A stretch of 64,000 bases of DNA from Chitinophagales bacterium (GTDB lineage Bacteria > Bacteroidota > Bacteroidia > Chitinophagales > Saprospiraceae). Below are positions 8,228 to 17,072 of this stretch, one piece after another. The notes beneath the pieces are model-generated. The model was not told the origin of the DNA and did no database searches. It worked only from the letters and a program-made list of their open reading frames with translations. The stretch covers positions 37,155-101,154 of the forward strand of contig JAAFJY010000031.1 in assembly GCA_013299105.1 (NCBI GenBank), read 5' to 3'. How positions within the stretch are numbered: the first letter of the stretch is position 1; every line of letters starts with the position of its first letter. Position numbers and translations under genes: made by a program.

Positions 8228-10549
8228 CTATTTCTTTACCACAAACATTTGCATGGCTTCCTGGGCCCGGGTATAATAACCTACCACATTTGTAGGATCG
8301 GCGGCTTGCTCAAACAAGTAAGCAACCAAAGGGTAATGTGCTAATTTGATGTTGGCTCGCTCAGCCAATACTTTTTTCACGTCCTGCAGCATGGTCTGTC
8401 GATCAGCATAGGTTTTACCTGCAAAATAGCTGCTCAATTGGGTCGGATGGGTATTGGTTACGGTATAGTCCAAGCCTTTGACCTGGGTTTTGGCCGTAGT
8501 TACTCCGATTTCAAAGGGCTGAGGCTGGTAATTGGGATTTACCTCGGCCAGGGCTTTTTGCATGTGGTTGATCACTGATTGCATTTGCTCAATCAGGGCT
8601 CCAGTATCGTTTTGATTGAGCCCAACCGCCGTTTTGATCATTTTGACAAAATCCAAGCCATCCGATGCCTCCCAGGCCACCCCGATGATGCGTTTGAAAT
8701 CGCGGGCTTTCATGGCCGCAGGTGCCACCGCAATGGCCAGGCCATCCCCTTCGCCCGAAGGCAGTAAATAATCACCAATGTTTACCACTCCACGCACTTT
8801 TACGGGGACTTGCCCCATGAAGGCGATTTTTTCAAACGCTCCTGCTGTTTCCTTGTTTTGGGGCATGTTGCCAAGCACAATGGGGGCCGCCGAAACCACC
8901 ATGAAGCGCTCCGCCTGGCTGAATTTTTTGGATACCTTTCCACCATTCACCCCTACCACGTCGCCAAAGGTCATGCTTTCTTTGGCATCGTAGCGTTCAA
9001 GCCATTCCGCGTAGTCGCCTGCGCCCGACTCGAAAGCAACACCCACACTAGCCGCAGCCATGCCCGCAGTGATGCCAAAAGTCGAGATGTCCACTACCAG
9101 ATCGATTACGTTGGCTACGATGTCTTCTGGATCCAAGACACTGGCCAGGCTGGTAGCCGTTTCCACTACTGAGCCGAATACACCAATGGCATTGGTGACA
9201 ATGTCTTGGGTATAATTGGAGGTCAATTGCGACTCAAAATTGGTCAGGGCTTCTGGTCCCAGTGATTGCTTGAACAGCCCATTGGTCACATCTTTGGCCA
9301 AGGGCAGGAAAGTAGAATCAAAAATCATCTTGGCGGTGCCACTCGATGGGTTGTTGATGAAATTCAAAAAAGTTTGGTTCAAACTATTGAAGGGATTGTT
9401 CACGTCAAGGGCTGGAAAACTTACGTCCACATCCACATCGACGTTCAGGGGGTCAAGGCTGGCATCTACATCCACATCCACTTTGGGAATGAGGTTGATA
9501 GCAGCCTTTCCAAAATTATACACAAACTCTTTGGGTGGATTTTGAACGATCTGCGACACGATGCTCAACAAACCAGTAGGGTCCAGGTCGGCATAATCCA
9601 TGCCTTCGATGCGGCCCGTCATTTTGCCGTCCTTCCAAAAAGACACATAGTTGTTGCCACGCCCCGATTCGAGGCTATTTTTAGTGGCTGGTTTGACTTC
9701 GATGGCGATGCCCTGGGTGCTGCCTTTTACCAATACCGGATAGCTGTTTTGCTTGGTTTGGCTGCCATCCGCACCACCATCCACCACCAGACGGCCATTG
9801 AAAGTGGCGTTGTCCTTTACCAACAAGCTGTCGGTTGTAATTTGATTGCCAACGGTGAGGTTGTTGGCAATATTGAGGTTATTAAAACTACCATTGCCAT
9901 CTATTTTCAGGTTGCCATTGATAAATAGGTTACCAGGCATTTCGATGTCTCCAGCAGCTTGGATGCGCATCCGTTCAATATTGTTGGTTTTGAACACCAA
10001 GTCTTCATCTACAGTCGTGCCGATGAAGTGGCAGGCATCATCCACCTTGGCATTGCCATTGACGGTCCAGAAAGGCAAGCCTGCGGCAACGCGGAAACAA
10101 TCGCTTTTCTCCAATGATTCGTGAAAATGAATGGTTTCGGCGGAGCCTGCATGAAAAGCGTAGGGTACCGCAAGCAGTTGACTTGCCCCCAACACGGTGA
10201 ATTGATCTTTTCGGCCATCAGAAAGGGCAATTTCCATCCAAACGTTTTTCTCTGCCCAAGGAACGGCGCTGAAACTGCCTTTTTCAGTGGTTCCCTGGCC
10301 AATCACCAGGTTGAACAGGCCATTTTCACTGGTGGAAATTCGGTGAATTTCAGAGTAAACTACAGCCCCATCTGGGCCTTCGGAAAGCAAATTGACCCTC
10401 AAAAGGATCGGTTTATTGGACAGCAATTTACCTGCTGCATCGCGGGCTACCGCCTGGTAATTCATGCCTGGAAAAGAAGACAAGGTTTGTCCATTCAATG
10501 TGAAAATCCAGCACGAAATAGCCGCAAGGGCCAACAACATTTTTTTCAT
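8228..10549 (-). CDS. Exported tail-fibre-like surface protein with Peptidase_G2-type motif
   Basis: A 773-residue protein. MKKMLLALAAISCWIFTLNGQ is a signal peptide. Residues 25-135 (FPGMNYQAVARDAAGKLLSNKPILLRVNLL...VPYAFHAGSA) are the conserved N-terminal domain of Bacteroidota tail-fibre/collagen-like exported proteins. Next is a repeat region (NLFINGNLKIDGNGSFNNLNIANNLTVGNQI), a VDVDVD-rich stretch near 350-375, a small Ala/Gly hydrophobic segment, and GAGDYAEWLE near 507-516, the motif of the Peptidase_G2 intramolecular autoprocessing domain known from phage tail spikes. The end is helical (MQSVINHMQKALAEVN). No T9SS sorting domain is evident. It probably forms a trimeric surface fibre; function unknown. 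A T9SS gene lies 67 bp upstream on the same strand. Confidence 0.75.
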   Translation of the reverse strand: MKKMLLALAAISCWIFTLNGQTLSSFPGMNYQAVARDAAGKLLSNKPILLRVNLLSEGPDGAVVYSEIHRISTSENGLFNLVIGQGTTEKGSFSAVPWAEKNVWMEIALSDGRKDQFTVLGASQLLAVPYAFHAGSAETIHFHESLEKSDCFRVAAGLPFWTVNGNAKVDDACHFIGTTVDEDLVFKTNNIERMRIQAAGDIEMPGNLFINGNLKIDGNGSFNNLNIANNLTVGNQITTDSLLVKDNATFNGRLVVDGGADGSQTKQNSYPVLVKGSTQGIAIEVKPATKNSLESGRGNNYVSFWKDGKMTGRIEGMDYADLDPTGLLSIVSQIVQNPPKEFVYNFGKAAINLIPKVDVDVDASLDPLNVDVDVDVSFPALDVNNPFNSLNQTFLNFINNPSSGTAKMIFDSTFLPLAKDVTNGLFKQSLGPEALTNFESQLTSNYTQDIVTNAIGVFGSVVETATSLASVLDPEDIVANVIDLVVDISTFGITAGMAAASVGVAFESGAGDYAEWLERYDAKESMTFGDVVGVNGGKVSKKFSQAERFMVVSAAPIVLGNMPQNKETAGAFEKIAFMGQVPVKVRGVVNIGDYLLPSGEGDGLAIAVAPAAMKARDFKRIIGVAWEASDGLDFVKMIKTAVGLNQNDTGALIEQMQSVINHMQKALAEVNPNYQPQPFEIGVTTAKTQVKGLDYTVTNTHPTQLSSYFAGKTYADRQTMLQDVKKVLAERANIKLAHYPLVAYLFEQAADPTNVVGYYTRAQEAMQMFVVKK

Positions 10550-10616
10550 GGTTGAAGTTTTGGGTGTGGAAAAGGATGGCTGGAGGGACGCTGAACCTGA
10601 ACGAACAACAGAAGAA

Positions 10617-11105
10617 TTATTGCTTCAAAATTTTGGCCTGGTGCAAAGGTTTTCCTTTGGCATTGGTAATCAGCAGGTGATAAATTCCGGCGGGGAGATT
10701 TTGCAAATCCAATTGCTCATCAACTGAATGCTCGGCTACACGTTCGGGCAAAACAAGGCATCCGAGTTGGTCAATGAGCAGTAGCCTGATGCGCTCTTGT
10801 TTGCGGAGTTGTACCTGAACGAATAATTCGGATTGCGTAGGATTGGGAAAAATGCGAAAGCGCTGATCATTGATCCCTGGCACTTCAGCTACCACACTTA
10901 GATGGGGCTGGTGAAAGCCTTCATTTAGCTCTCCCATTGCCCTGGCATAATGGCTGACTGCCAATTCACCAAGGGTCCATTCCAAGCTGATGTTTTGGGC
11001 CAATTCTCTTTTCCCAGCTACGCCCAGCACCGATCGCTCCAAGGTTTGCGCTTCAAGGTTTTGTCCATAGCAAATAAGGGCTAGTGCCAACATGATTGTT
11101 CTCAT
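10617..11105 (-). CDS. Small secreted protein with T9SS C-terminal sorting domain
   Basis: A 162-residue protein: signal peptide MRTIMLALALICYGQNLEAQ, a short unique segment (RSVLGVAGKRELAQNISLEWTLGELAVSHY...GFHQPHL, the usual short pre-domain of such Bacteroidota proteins), then a type A sorting domain from residue 83: FRIFPNPTQSELFVQV ... IRLLLIDQLGCLVL ... LDLQNLPAGIYHLLITNAKGKPLHQAKILK. It should be exported by Sec and passed to the outside by T9SS. Cargo this small has no room for an enzyme. It lies 67 bp upstream of the tail-fibre-like gene, probably in one transcript, which suggests partner surface proteins. Confidence 0.82.
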   Translation of the reverse strand: MRTIMLALALICYGQNLEAQTLERSVLGVAGKRELAQNISLEWTLGELAVSHYARAMGELNEGFHQPHLSVVAEVPGINDQRFRIFPNPTQSELFVQVQLRKQERIRLLLIDQLGCLVLPERVAEHSVDEQLDLQNLPAGIYHLLITNAKGKPLHQAKILKQ

Positions 11106-11618
11106 GACGGGATAATTTTGGCGAACAAGTAAATTAAGGATGGGAGGACAAAAGCCTAATGTTCTGCAATTTACATTATTTTCTCAAATAAAAATGTTAA
11201 ATTTTTCAAAAACGGTCTCAACAATCAAACGAGGTATTTTTTTGTCTGAACCAGAATTTTTGTCTAAACCAGAATTTGCTGAATTACTGAATTACAGAAT
11301 TTCTTGCGCGATGTTGACCAAGCCAGAATTTGAAAGAACTTTCACAATTGGCACGCTTCGCGGACTAGAGCGGGGCAAACCGTACCCACAAAGCTTGCTC
11401 TCCCCACAAATCGCCCCAGCGAGCCCCACCTTTGTGTATGCCTGAAATACGTTGACACCAAAAGTCAATCACACTGGCATTTCAACCTTCAAAAACCCAA
11501 ACTGTACCCACAAAACTCGACCTCCCCATAATTCTCCAAGCGAGCCCAAAATCATATGTCGTCTATCGTATCTCGTCTATCGTATGTAAAAAAATATCAA
11601 AACCCAAAATCACCCAAC
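11106..11618. repeat. Intergenic region with CCAGAATTT repeat and CGTATGTCGTC-type micro-repeats
   Basis: 513 bp without a credible gene. At about 11241-11335 is a repeat of form CCAGAATTTTTGTCTAAACC, a second CCAGAATTT, ATTACAGAATTTCTTG and a variable GTTGACCA; the same string occurs inverted at 61495-61562 and in part at 60763-60800. At 11555-11587 a run of GTCTATCGTAT units ends close to the start of the convergent helicase gene's 3' end. Two copies of GTACCCACAAA...CTCCCCA (11381-11407 and 11502-11532) are a further short direct repeat. Confidence 0.6.
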
Positions 11619-14600
11619 TCAAAGTGACTTCCCTTCCCGGCAGTACTTCATCAGCTCCGCATACACCGGGTTACCCATCAACAGTTCTTCATTTCCCAAA
11701 ATAATCAGTTGCTCGCGGGCTCGCGTGAGGGCTACATTGAGCTTGCGGTCGATGCCTTCCTCCGACAAGGAAACCAAAGACCTCAACTGCGCCATTGAAT
11801 TGAGGGCCAGGGAAATGATGATGATGTCTCTGGCTCCGCCTTGGTAGCGTTCTACCGTATCAATGCTGATTTCTTCGGGGTCGATTTCACGCTGGCGAAG
11901 GGCCGCGCGAATTTGTGAAATTTGGGCGCGGTACGGCGTGATTACCCCGAGAGTTTTGGGCGAAAAAGCTCGATTTTCTTGCTCATAACGGTTTTTGATT
12001 CTGGCTACCAATTCTGCCAATAGTTCCGCTTCGTGGCGGTTGATTTTTTGGGCATTGGTATAATCTGGCGGCGTACTCAGAAAAATCATGCGCTGCTGTC
12101 GCAAGGCTTTTTCGAGGGCTGAATCGTCTTCACCAGCTGGGATGACGAGGGGGCAAATTTGTTTGAAATGGGCCGGGCTTTCCTTGGGTAAAATATCCAG
12201 GCGATTGTCGTAAAAAAACCGGCTGGGAAAATGCATGATTTCCTGGTGCATGCGCCCCTGGTGCCGCAACTGGGCATAGGCGTGGTCCCAGCCCTGCTCC
12301 TGGGCGCGTTTGAACAGGCGCTCAAACAGGGAGTTGCGCAGGTTGTTGAGCCCAATTTTGAGCAAGCCCTGGTCGTTGACCTGCGACAATTCAGGTGATT
12401 GCGCTACCACGGCAGGCAATTGCTGGTGGTCGCCGATGAGCAAAAAATGCTTGAATTTTGGCAAAACTCCAGTCAACAAGGGCTCCAGGATTTGAGAAGC
12501 TTCGTCAATGATGATGCGGTCAAAGGTTTTGAGGGCAAACAATTCTGGCTTGCCCGTCACCGAAGCCACTGTGCCCACCATGATCCGGCAATTTTGGATC
12601 AGTTCTTTCAACTCCTTGCGCGTTTGTGTTTTTTCGGTCTGCACATTCAGCAAGCGCTCCTGGAAAGCCGGAGCGGTGGAATAACGCGAACCAATGCGCA
12701 AATAGCGCTCCCGCATAGCCGGGTCATAAGCCTCGATGGCTTCGCAGATTTCGTCCACTGCACGGTTGGTATAAGCCAGCAAGAGCAGGGTTTCTTCAGT
12801 GTGTTCCACCCAATAGCCCACCAGGTGCTTGAGCATCACGCTGGTTTTGCCTGTGCCTGGCGGGCCCCAAAGCAAAAAATAGTCTTTGGAGCGCAAAATG
12901 GCCTGGAAAATCGAAGCTTGTTCCTCGGTCATTTCGGCGGGCCGGGGCAGGTCGGGCAGGTATTCGTCGCGGGGAAAAGCGGGCATTTCCGTACCCAATA
13001 TCAAGTCGCGCTTGCGGGGCTCGCTCATGATAAAATGATACAGGCCCTGGTACATGGTCACGAAACTATTGTCGATCAAGTCGTGCTCGATGCACCACAA
13101 CTTGGTTTCCCGAAACAATTGGTCGTTGAATTGCCGCGAACGCAGTCGCACTTTGGCATGGGTTGCGGTGAGTTCGATCAAGGTGCATTTGAACAACTGG
13201 TTGCGCAGGGGCGACTCACTCACCTCCACAAAAGGGTACAAAACCGCAATGTCACCCGTGCGAAAATTGGCCAGTTCGTTGGTCAATTCGCTGCGGCGAA
13301 AAACGATGATGGGTTCCTCGTCGCGGGCTCCATTTTGTTCAAGCTCCAGGTGACTGAGGATCGAAAAACTGCGCTGCTTTTGCTCAAAATCATTGAGCCA
13401 TAAAGTCGCCTGGCCGTTGTGCTCTTCTACTTCGTCTTGCCCGGTTTTGGCCAACTTGTGCTCACGGGCGATGAATCCGGTGAATGCCGTAAAATATGCT
13501 TTTTCCAGGCGGCCCATGCGGCCATACATTTTTTGCCACTGCTCGGCGTCACGGCTCACAAAGCCCCCCGTTTGGCCAAATTTTTCCTGTCGTAAAAAAC
13601 GTTGCAAACGGTCGCCCTGGCTCACCAGGTCTTCGTCTTGGGCGTTGGGCAGGCCCAATTGCAGTAAAAAATGCTCCAGGGCCACCAATTGGTTGCGGAC
13701 TTGCAAGGCTTCCCATTGCTGGCCTTTGACTACTGGGGCAAACTTGAGGTTGTCAACTTCGAGTACCGAATACAATATGTAGTTGGCCGGATCGGTGCCT
13801 TCGCCAAAAGCTGCCCGGATGATCAGGTCGTAGAGCAGCGTTTGGACAAAATGGCTGTTGTTGATTTGGTAAACATTGGGCTTGAACAGCTTGCCACTTT
13901 TCAATTCCACAATCGCCGATTTGTTTTCGTCGCGGTACAAAGCATCCAATCGCCCTTGGATACCGTGGGTGTCGGAATAAAAGGTGGGCTCAAGGTAGCA
14001 CCCCTCGGCGGAGATGCCCTGGCCAGCAAAATCCTGGGTGATCACCCTTTGCAAGTGTACAAAATGCCGCTGCGCATCCTGCTGGATTTTGCGGATCGTG
14101 GCGTCATCAATCAGGCAAAAAGCCAGGGGATTGAGGGCAAAAACTTTTTTGAACAAGTCTTTGAAAGGCTGACGAGGCTCGTGCAAAAGCTCATCGAGAA
14201 AAAAGTTGGCGATATGCCCCAACAACAGCGATGAACTGGCCTGAAAAGGCAAGTATTTGCGCAACAAAAAACCCTCAGGAATGGCATTGCGGTCGTTGAA
14301 ACACTCGGCAATGGCAGTCACATCGACCAGGTGATCGGGCTCTACGACGATGGCTTGGGGGCGGTAAATGCCCGCTTGGTCAATTTCAACTTCCAACAAG
14401 TGTAAAATCACTGGAAACCCAATGGACTGGCGGATGGCCTCAATGCTGGGATTGAACAAGTCGTTGCGTTCCGGCAGGTCGTAGCGCATTTTGACCGTTT
14501 CTTCGGGGCGGCTTTCGTCTTTGATCAAAAAACAACGTTCGCTGGGAAGGTCCTCGAGGGCCAATGCCCGCACCAAGTGGCGAAACCCCTGCACATCAGC

Positions 14601-15005
14601 CGGCTTAAAGGCACTCGGCCACTCGAGCGGAATAAGCGCGGCTAAGTCACCTGGGGCCTTTTCGCCACTCAGTTCCTGGATCGTTTCGCAAGTGATTTTC
14701 AGGGCAAAACCAGGCAAAAAACCCTGGTGCTTGCGAATTTCACCGCTGGCAATGGCCGCTGAGGCCAACTTACGAAAAGTATGCAGGTAATATTGCAACT
14801 GCTTGCTGAAACGGTACTTCTGCGACACAAAGGCCATGCGCGAAAACAAAGTCACAAAGCGCAATTTTTCGCGTTTGGTCACTTCGTTCAAGGTCAAAAG
14901 CAGCAATTGGTAGCAACGTTCGAGCTTGCCCAACTCGGTCCATTCCGGGTGTTGGGCCGCCTTGAGCAATTCCTGGTAAAGCAGTTTGGCCAGTTCTGGA
15001 GTCAT
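11619..15005 (-). CDS. Cas4-like nuclease fused to SF1 (Dna2/Upf1-like) helicase
   Basis: About 1128 residues from the ATG before TPELAKLLYQELL; the frame opens further upstream at a TTG (15074), which adds 23 unlikely residues. The middle carries a PD-(D/E)XK nuclease core, GIQGRLDALYRDENKSAIVELKSGK near 350 (D...ExK), as in Cas4/Dna2. The C-terminal half is an SF1B helicase: LWGPPGTGKTS near 715, IIIDEASQILEP near 832, GDHQQLPAVV, RHQGRMHQEI, TVERYQGGARDIIIISLAL and NVALTRAREQLIILG. The architecture is that of Dna2-like helicase-nucleases, which process DNA ends. It stands alone; no CRISPR array is nearby. A housekeeping repair role is most likely, but a role against foreign DNA cannot be excluded. 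Confidence 0.88.
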   Translation of the reverse strand: MTPELAKLLYQELLKAAQHPEWTELGKLERCYQLLLLTLNEVTKREKLRFVTLFSRMAFVSQKYRFSKQLQYYLHTFRKLASAAIASGEIRKHQGFLPGFALKITCETIQELSGEKAPGDLAALIPLEWPSAFKPADVQGFRHLVRALALEDLPSERCFLIKDESRPEETVKMRYDLPERNDLFNPSIEAIRQSIGFPVILHLLEVEIDQAGIYRPQAIVVEPDHLVDVTAIAECFNDRNAIPEGFLLRKYLPFQASSSLLLGHIANFFLDELLHEPRQPFKDLFKKVFALNPLAFCLIDDATIRKIQQDAQRHFVHLQRVITQDFAGQGISAEGCYLEPTFYSDTHGIQGRLDALYRDENKSAIVELKSGKLFKPNVYQINNSHFVQTLLYDLIIRAAFGEGTDPANYILYSVLEVDNLKFAPVVKGQQWEALQVRNQLVALEHFLLQLGLPNAQDEDLVSQGDRLQRFLRQEKFGQTGGFVSRDAEQWQKMYGRMGRLEKAYFTAFTGFIAREHKLAKTGQDEVEEHNGQATLWLNDFEQKQRSFSILSHLELEQNGARDEEPIIVFRRSELTNELANFRTGDIAVLYPFVEVSESPLRNQLFKCTLIELTATHAKVRLRSRQFNDQLFRETKLWCIEHDLIDNSFVTMYQGLYHFIMSEPRKRDLILGTEMPAFPRDEYLPDLPRPAEMTEEQASIFQAILRSKDYFLLWGPPGTGKTSVMLKHLVGYWVEHTEETLLLLAYTNRAVDEICEAIEAYDPAMRERYLRIGSRYSTAPAFQERLLNVQTEKTQTRKELKELIQNCRIMVGTVASVTGKPELFALKTFDRIIIDEASQILEPLLTGVLPKFKHFLLIGDHQQLPAVVAQSPELSQVNDQGLLKIGLNNLRNSLFERLFKRAQEQGWDHAYAQLRHQGRMHQEIMHFPSRFFYDNRLDILPKESPAHFKQICPLVIPAGEDDSALEKALRQQRMIFLSTPPDYTNAQKINRHEAELLAELVARIKNRYEQENRAFSPKTLGVITPYRAQISQIRAALRQREIDPEEISIDTVERYQGGARDIIIISLALNSMAQLRSLVSLSEEGIDRKLNVALTRAREQLIILGNEELLMGNPVYAELMKYCREGKSL

Positions 15006-15248
15006 GTAAAATGTGGTTTGGAGTGAAGTCTCCAAAGGGTGTGCCTGACAAAGGTAGTTATTTAATTTTGTCAAAAAAGGTTTTGATAAAATTTTTGTTT
15101 AATTTTTGATTAAAATCGTAAAACCCGCATTTTTTCCTCAAAATAGCACCACCCAACTGTGTACATGATGCCGCTTTGTGGTATTTTTAGGGGCATTAAT
15201 CAGATCACAACCGGATGCAATTGCGCTCCGCAAAAAATACTTGCTCAA

Positions 15249-16748
15249 ATGCTCAATTTTGAATGGATCGGTCGCTTCCATCCTTTGATCGTTCACTTGC
15301 CGATCGGCATTTTGTTGTTTGCTTTTGCCATGCAGGTCTTGCAATGGTGGAAAAAAAGCGACCTAAACAGCGCCATTGGATTGGCTTTGTTGTTGGGCTC
15401 GATTTCAGCGGCAGTGGCTTGTGTGGCGGGCTGGGTTTTGGCCCAATCCGGTGAATACGATCCCGACATGGTGCTCAAACACCAATGGACGGGCATCGCA
15501 AGTGCGGTTTTGGGAGGATTGGCTTATCTTTTGCCCAAATTTCGGGCAGCTTTGCTTTCTATTACCGTGGTTGTGTTGAGCGTGGCAGGCCATTTTGGCG
15601 GCAGCCTCACCCACGGCGAAGATTATCTTTTTCCCAGCAAAAAAAGCGCAACAGCAGCGGTAAAATTGCCCAATCTGGATAGCATGGATTTCAGCGAAAC
15701 CCCGGTAGCTACAGTCGCTGAAAATTCTACTGCCGAGGCCAATACCGAAATAAAAACCGTTGAACGCCGCACCTTTTTGTACCGCGATGTGGCCGCGCCC
15801 ATCCTCGAAAACAAGTGCTACTCTTGTCATGGAGCCAGTAAAATGAAAGGGGGCTTGCGCCTGGACAGCGAAGCTGCGATCCGCAAAGGCGGGAAAAATG
15901 GAGTCGTATTGCTGGCTGGAAACCCCGACAAAAGCAACCTGTTCAGCTACCTGCTTTTGCCCGAAGGCGATGACCTGCACATGCCGCCCAAGGGCAAACC
16001 CCAACTGACGGAACGCGAAATCGCCGCCCTGCATTTTTGGATTAAAAAAGGCGCTCCTTTTGCCGAAGTCGTGGAACTCGTGCAAGTTGGTGGGGCTACT
16101 GCTGCGGTTGACCAAATCGTCATCCCGCCATTTAATGCGCCCAAAATGCCCAACAAAGACAGCGCCCTGCTCCGGCCCCAACTGGCGGCAGCAGCACGAC
16201 CCGATTTGGAAGAGAAAATCCTGGGCCAAAAAGTGGAGCCCGTAGCGGCCACTGTTTTGGACAATTTCAAGCAAAAAAACGTGGTCATCAGCAATTTTGG
16301 CAATGAATCAGGCTACCTCATGGCCAATTTTGTAAACGTCAAAAACTACGATGCCAGCCTGATCGAAGCACTCAAAACCATCGCCCCCCAACTGCTGCGG
16401 GTGCGCCTGAGCAAACAACCCGTGCAGGATGAAGACCTCAAAACCCTGAGCGTGTGCAAAAACATCACCTCACTTAACCTGGAACAAACCCAAATCAGCA
16501 ATGAGGGCTTGAAGTATTTGGCCAGCTTCCCCAATTTGGAACAACTGAACCTCTACGGCACCAAGATCAGTGACCAAGGCTTGAATGCCCTGGCCAAGTG
16601 CTCCCAACTGAAATCCATTTACTTGTGGCAAACCCAAGTCACTGAGGCGGGCATTGCCAAACTGCAAAAAGCCCTGCCCCATGCCAAAATCGAACGCGGC
16701 GGATTTTTATTCCCGAAACCGGATACTAGCAAGGCTAAAACGAAATAG
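15249..16748 (+). CDS. DUF2231 membrane protein with cytochrome c domain and leucine-rich repeats
   Basis: About 499 residues; the ATG at 15249 precedes LNFEWIGRFHPLIVHLPIGILLF, the conserved DUF2231 opening, and is preferred to an upstream in-frame start at 15159. Four or five hydrophobic helices fill residues 10-125. A planctomycete-type cytochrome c (PSCyt1) domain follows, with the single haem motif CYSCH near residue 191 and GDDLHMPPKGKPQLTEREIAALHFWIKKGAP carrying the axial Met. Residues 380-490 are leucine-rich repeats (ITSLNLEQTQISNEGLKYLASFPNLEQLNLYGTKISDQGL). It heads a three-gene set with DUF1501 and DUF1549/DUF1553 proteins and probably passes electrons or anchors the complex at the inner membrane. 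Confidence 0.88.
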   Translation: MLNFEWIGRFHPLIVHLPIGILLFAFAMQVLQWWKKSDLNSAIGLALLLGSISAAVACVAGWVLAQSGEYDPDMVLKHQWTGIASAVLGGLAYLLPKFRAALLSITVVVLSVAGHFGGSLTHGEDYLFPSKKSATAAVKLPNLDSMDFSETPVATVAENSTAEANTEIKTVERRTFLYRDVAAPILENKCYSCHGASKMKGGLRLDSEAAIRKGGKNGVVLLAGNPDKSNLFSYLLLPEGDDLHMPPKGKPQLTEREIAALHFWIKKGAPFAEVVELVQVGGATAAVDQIVIPPFNAPKMPNKDSALLRPQLAAAARPDLEEKILGQKVEPVAATVLDNFKQKNVVISNFGNESGYLMANFVNVKNYDASLIEALKTIAPQLLRVRLSKQPVQDEDLKTLSVCKNITSLNLEQTQISNEGLKYLASFPNLEQLNLYGTKISDQGLNALAKCSQLKSIYLWQTQVTEAGIAKLQKALPHAKIERGGFLFPKPDTSKAKTK

Positions 16749-17072
16749 GGGTTGAGGGGTTGAGAAGTTGAGGAGTTGAGAAGAAAGGCTTCGATCAAAG
16801 TTGGTTACAAGAATCTAAGCCTTGTGTCGAAATTGAACCACCCCCATTTCCCAGATGTCAAACCCATCACGGTCAAAATCATGTTGGCAATCTGTGAAAA
16901 TCCGCAAGAATGGGTGTGTCGTGTGTAAGTGTGAGTTCGAGTGTGGGGGCTTTGAGCCGAATCTATCGACTCAGTTAATTGGAACTGGTTTTTTTGCACA
17001 CTCACACCCAAACAAACACACCCAAACCCAATTTTTCCGAGGCTAATCACCAACACAACAAGCTTTAAGGTC
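16749..17072. repeat. GTTGAG micro-repeat and modular G/T-rich repeat, copy 2
   Basis: The 324-bp gap between the cytochrome and DUF1501 genes. At 16750-16785 are tandem GTTGAG(A/G)AG units, seen again (reverse) at 39124-39164 and in short form at 8168-8187 and 59331-59345. At about 16858-17050 is the second copy of the modular element (core 16912-17035), same orientation as at 5 kb: ATCATGTTGGCAAT end, GGGTGTGTCGTGTGTAAGTGTG arm, spacer, CACACCCAAACAAACACACCC arm; here the CCTCGC dyad is reduced to CCGAGGC. It separates two genes expected to work together, so it may modulate read-through. Confidence 0.65.

Noticed and set aside
12399..13403. Long plus-strand frame (334 residues) opposite the helicase gene
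   Set aside because: It lies fully antisense to conserved helicase motifs and encodes no recognisable family.
16750..16785. Tandem GTTGAG(A/G)AG units resembling a short CRISPR-like array
   Set aside because: The units are contiguous, with no regularly sized spacers, and recur singly elsewhere; a micro-repeat, not CRISPR.
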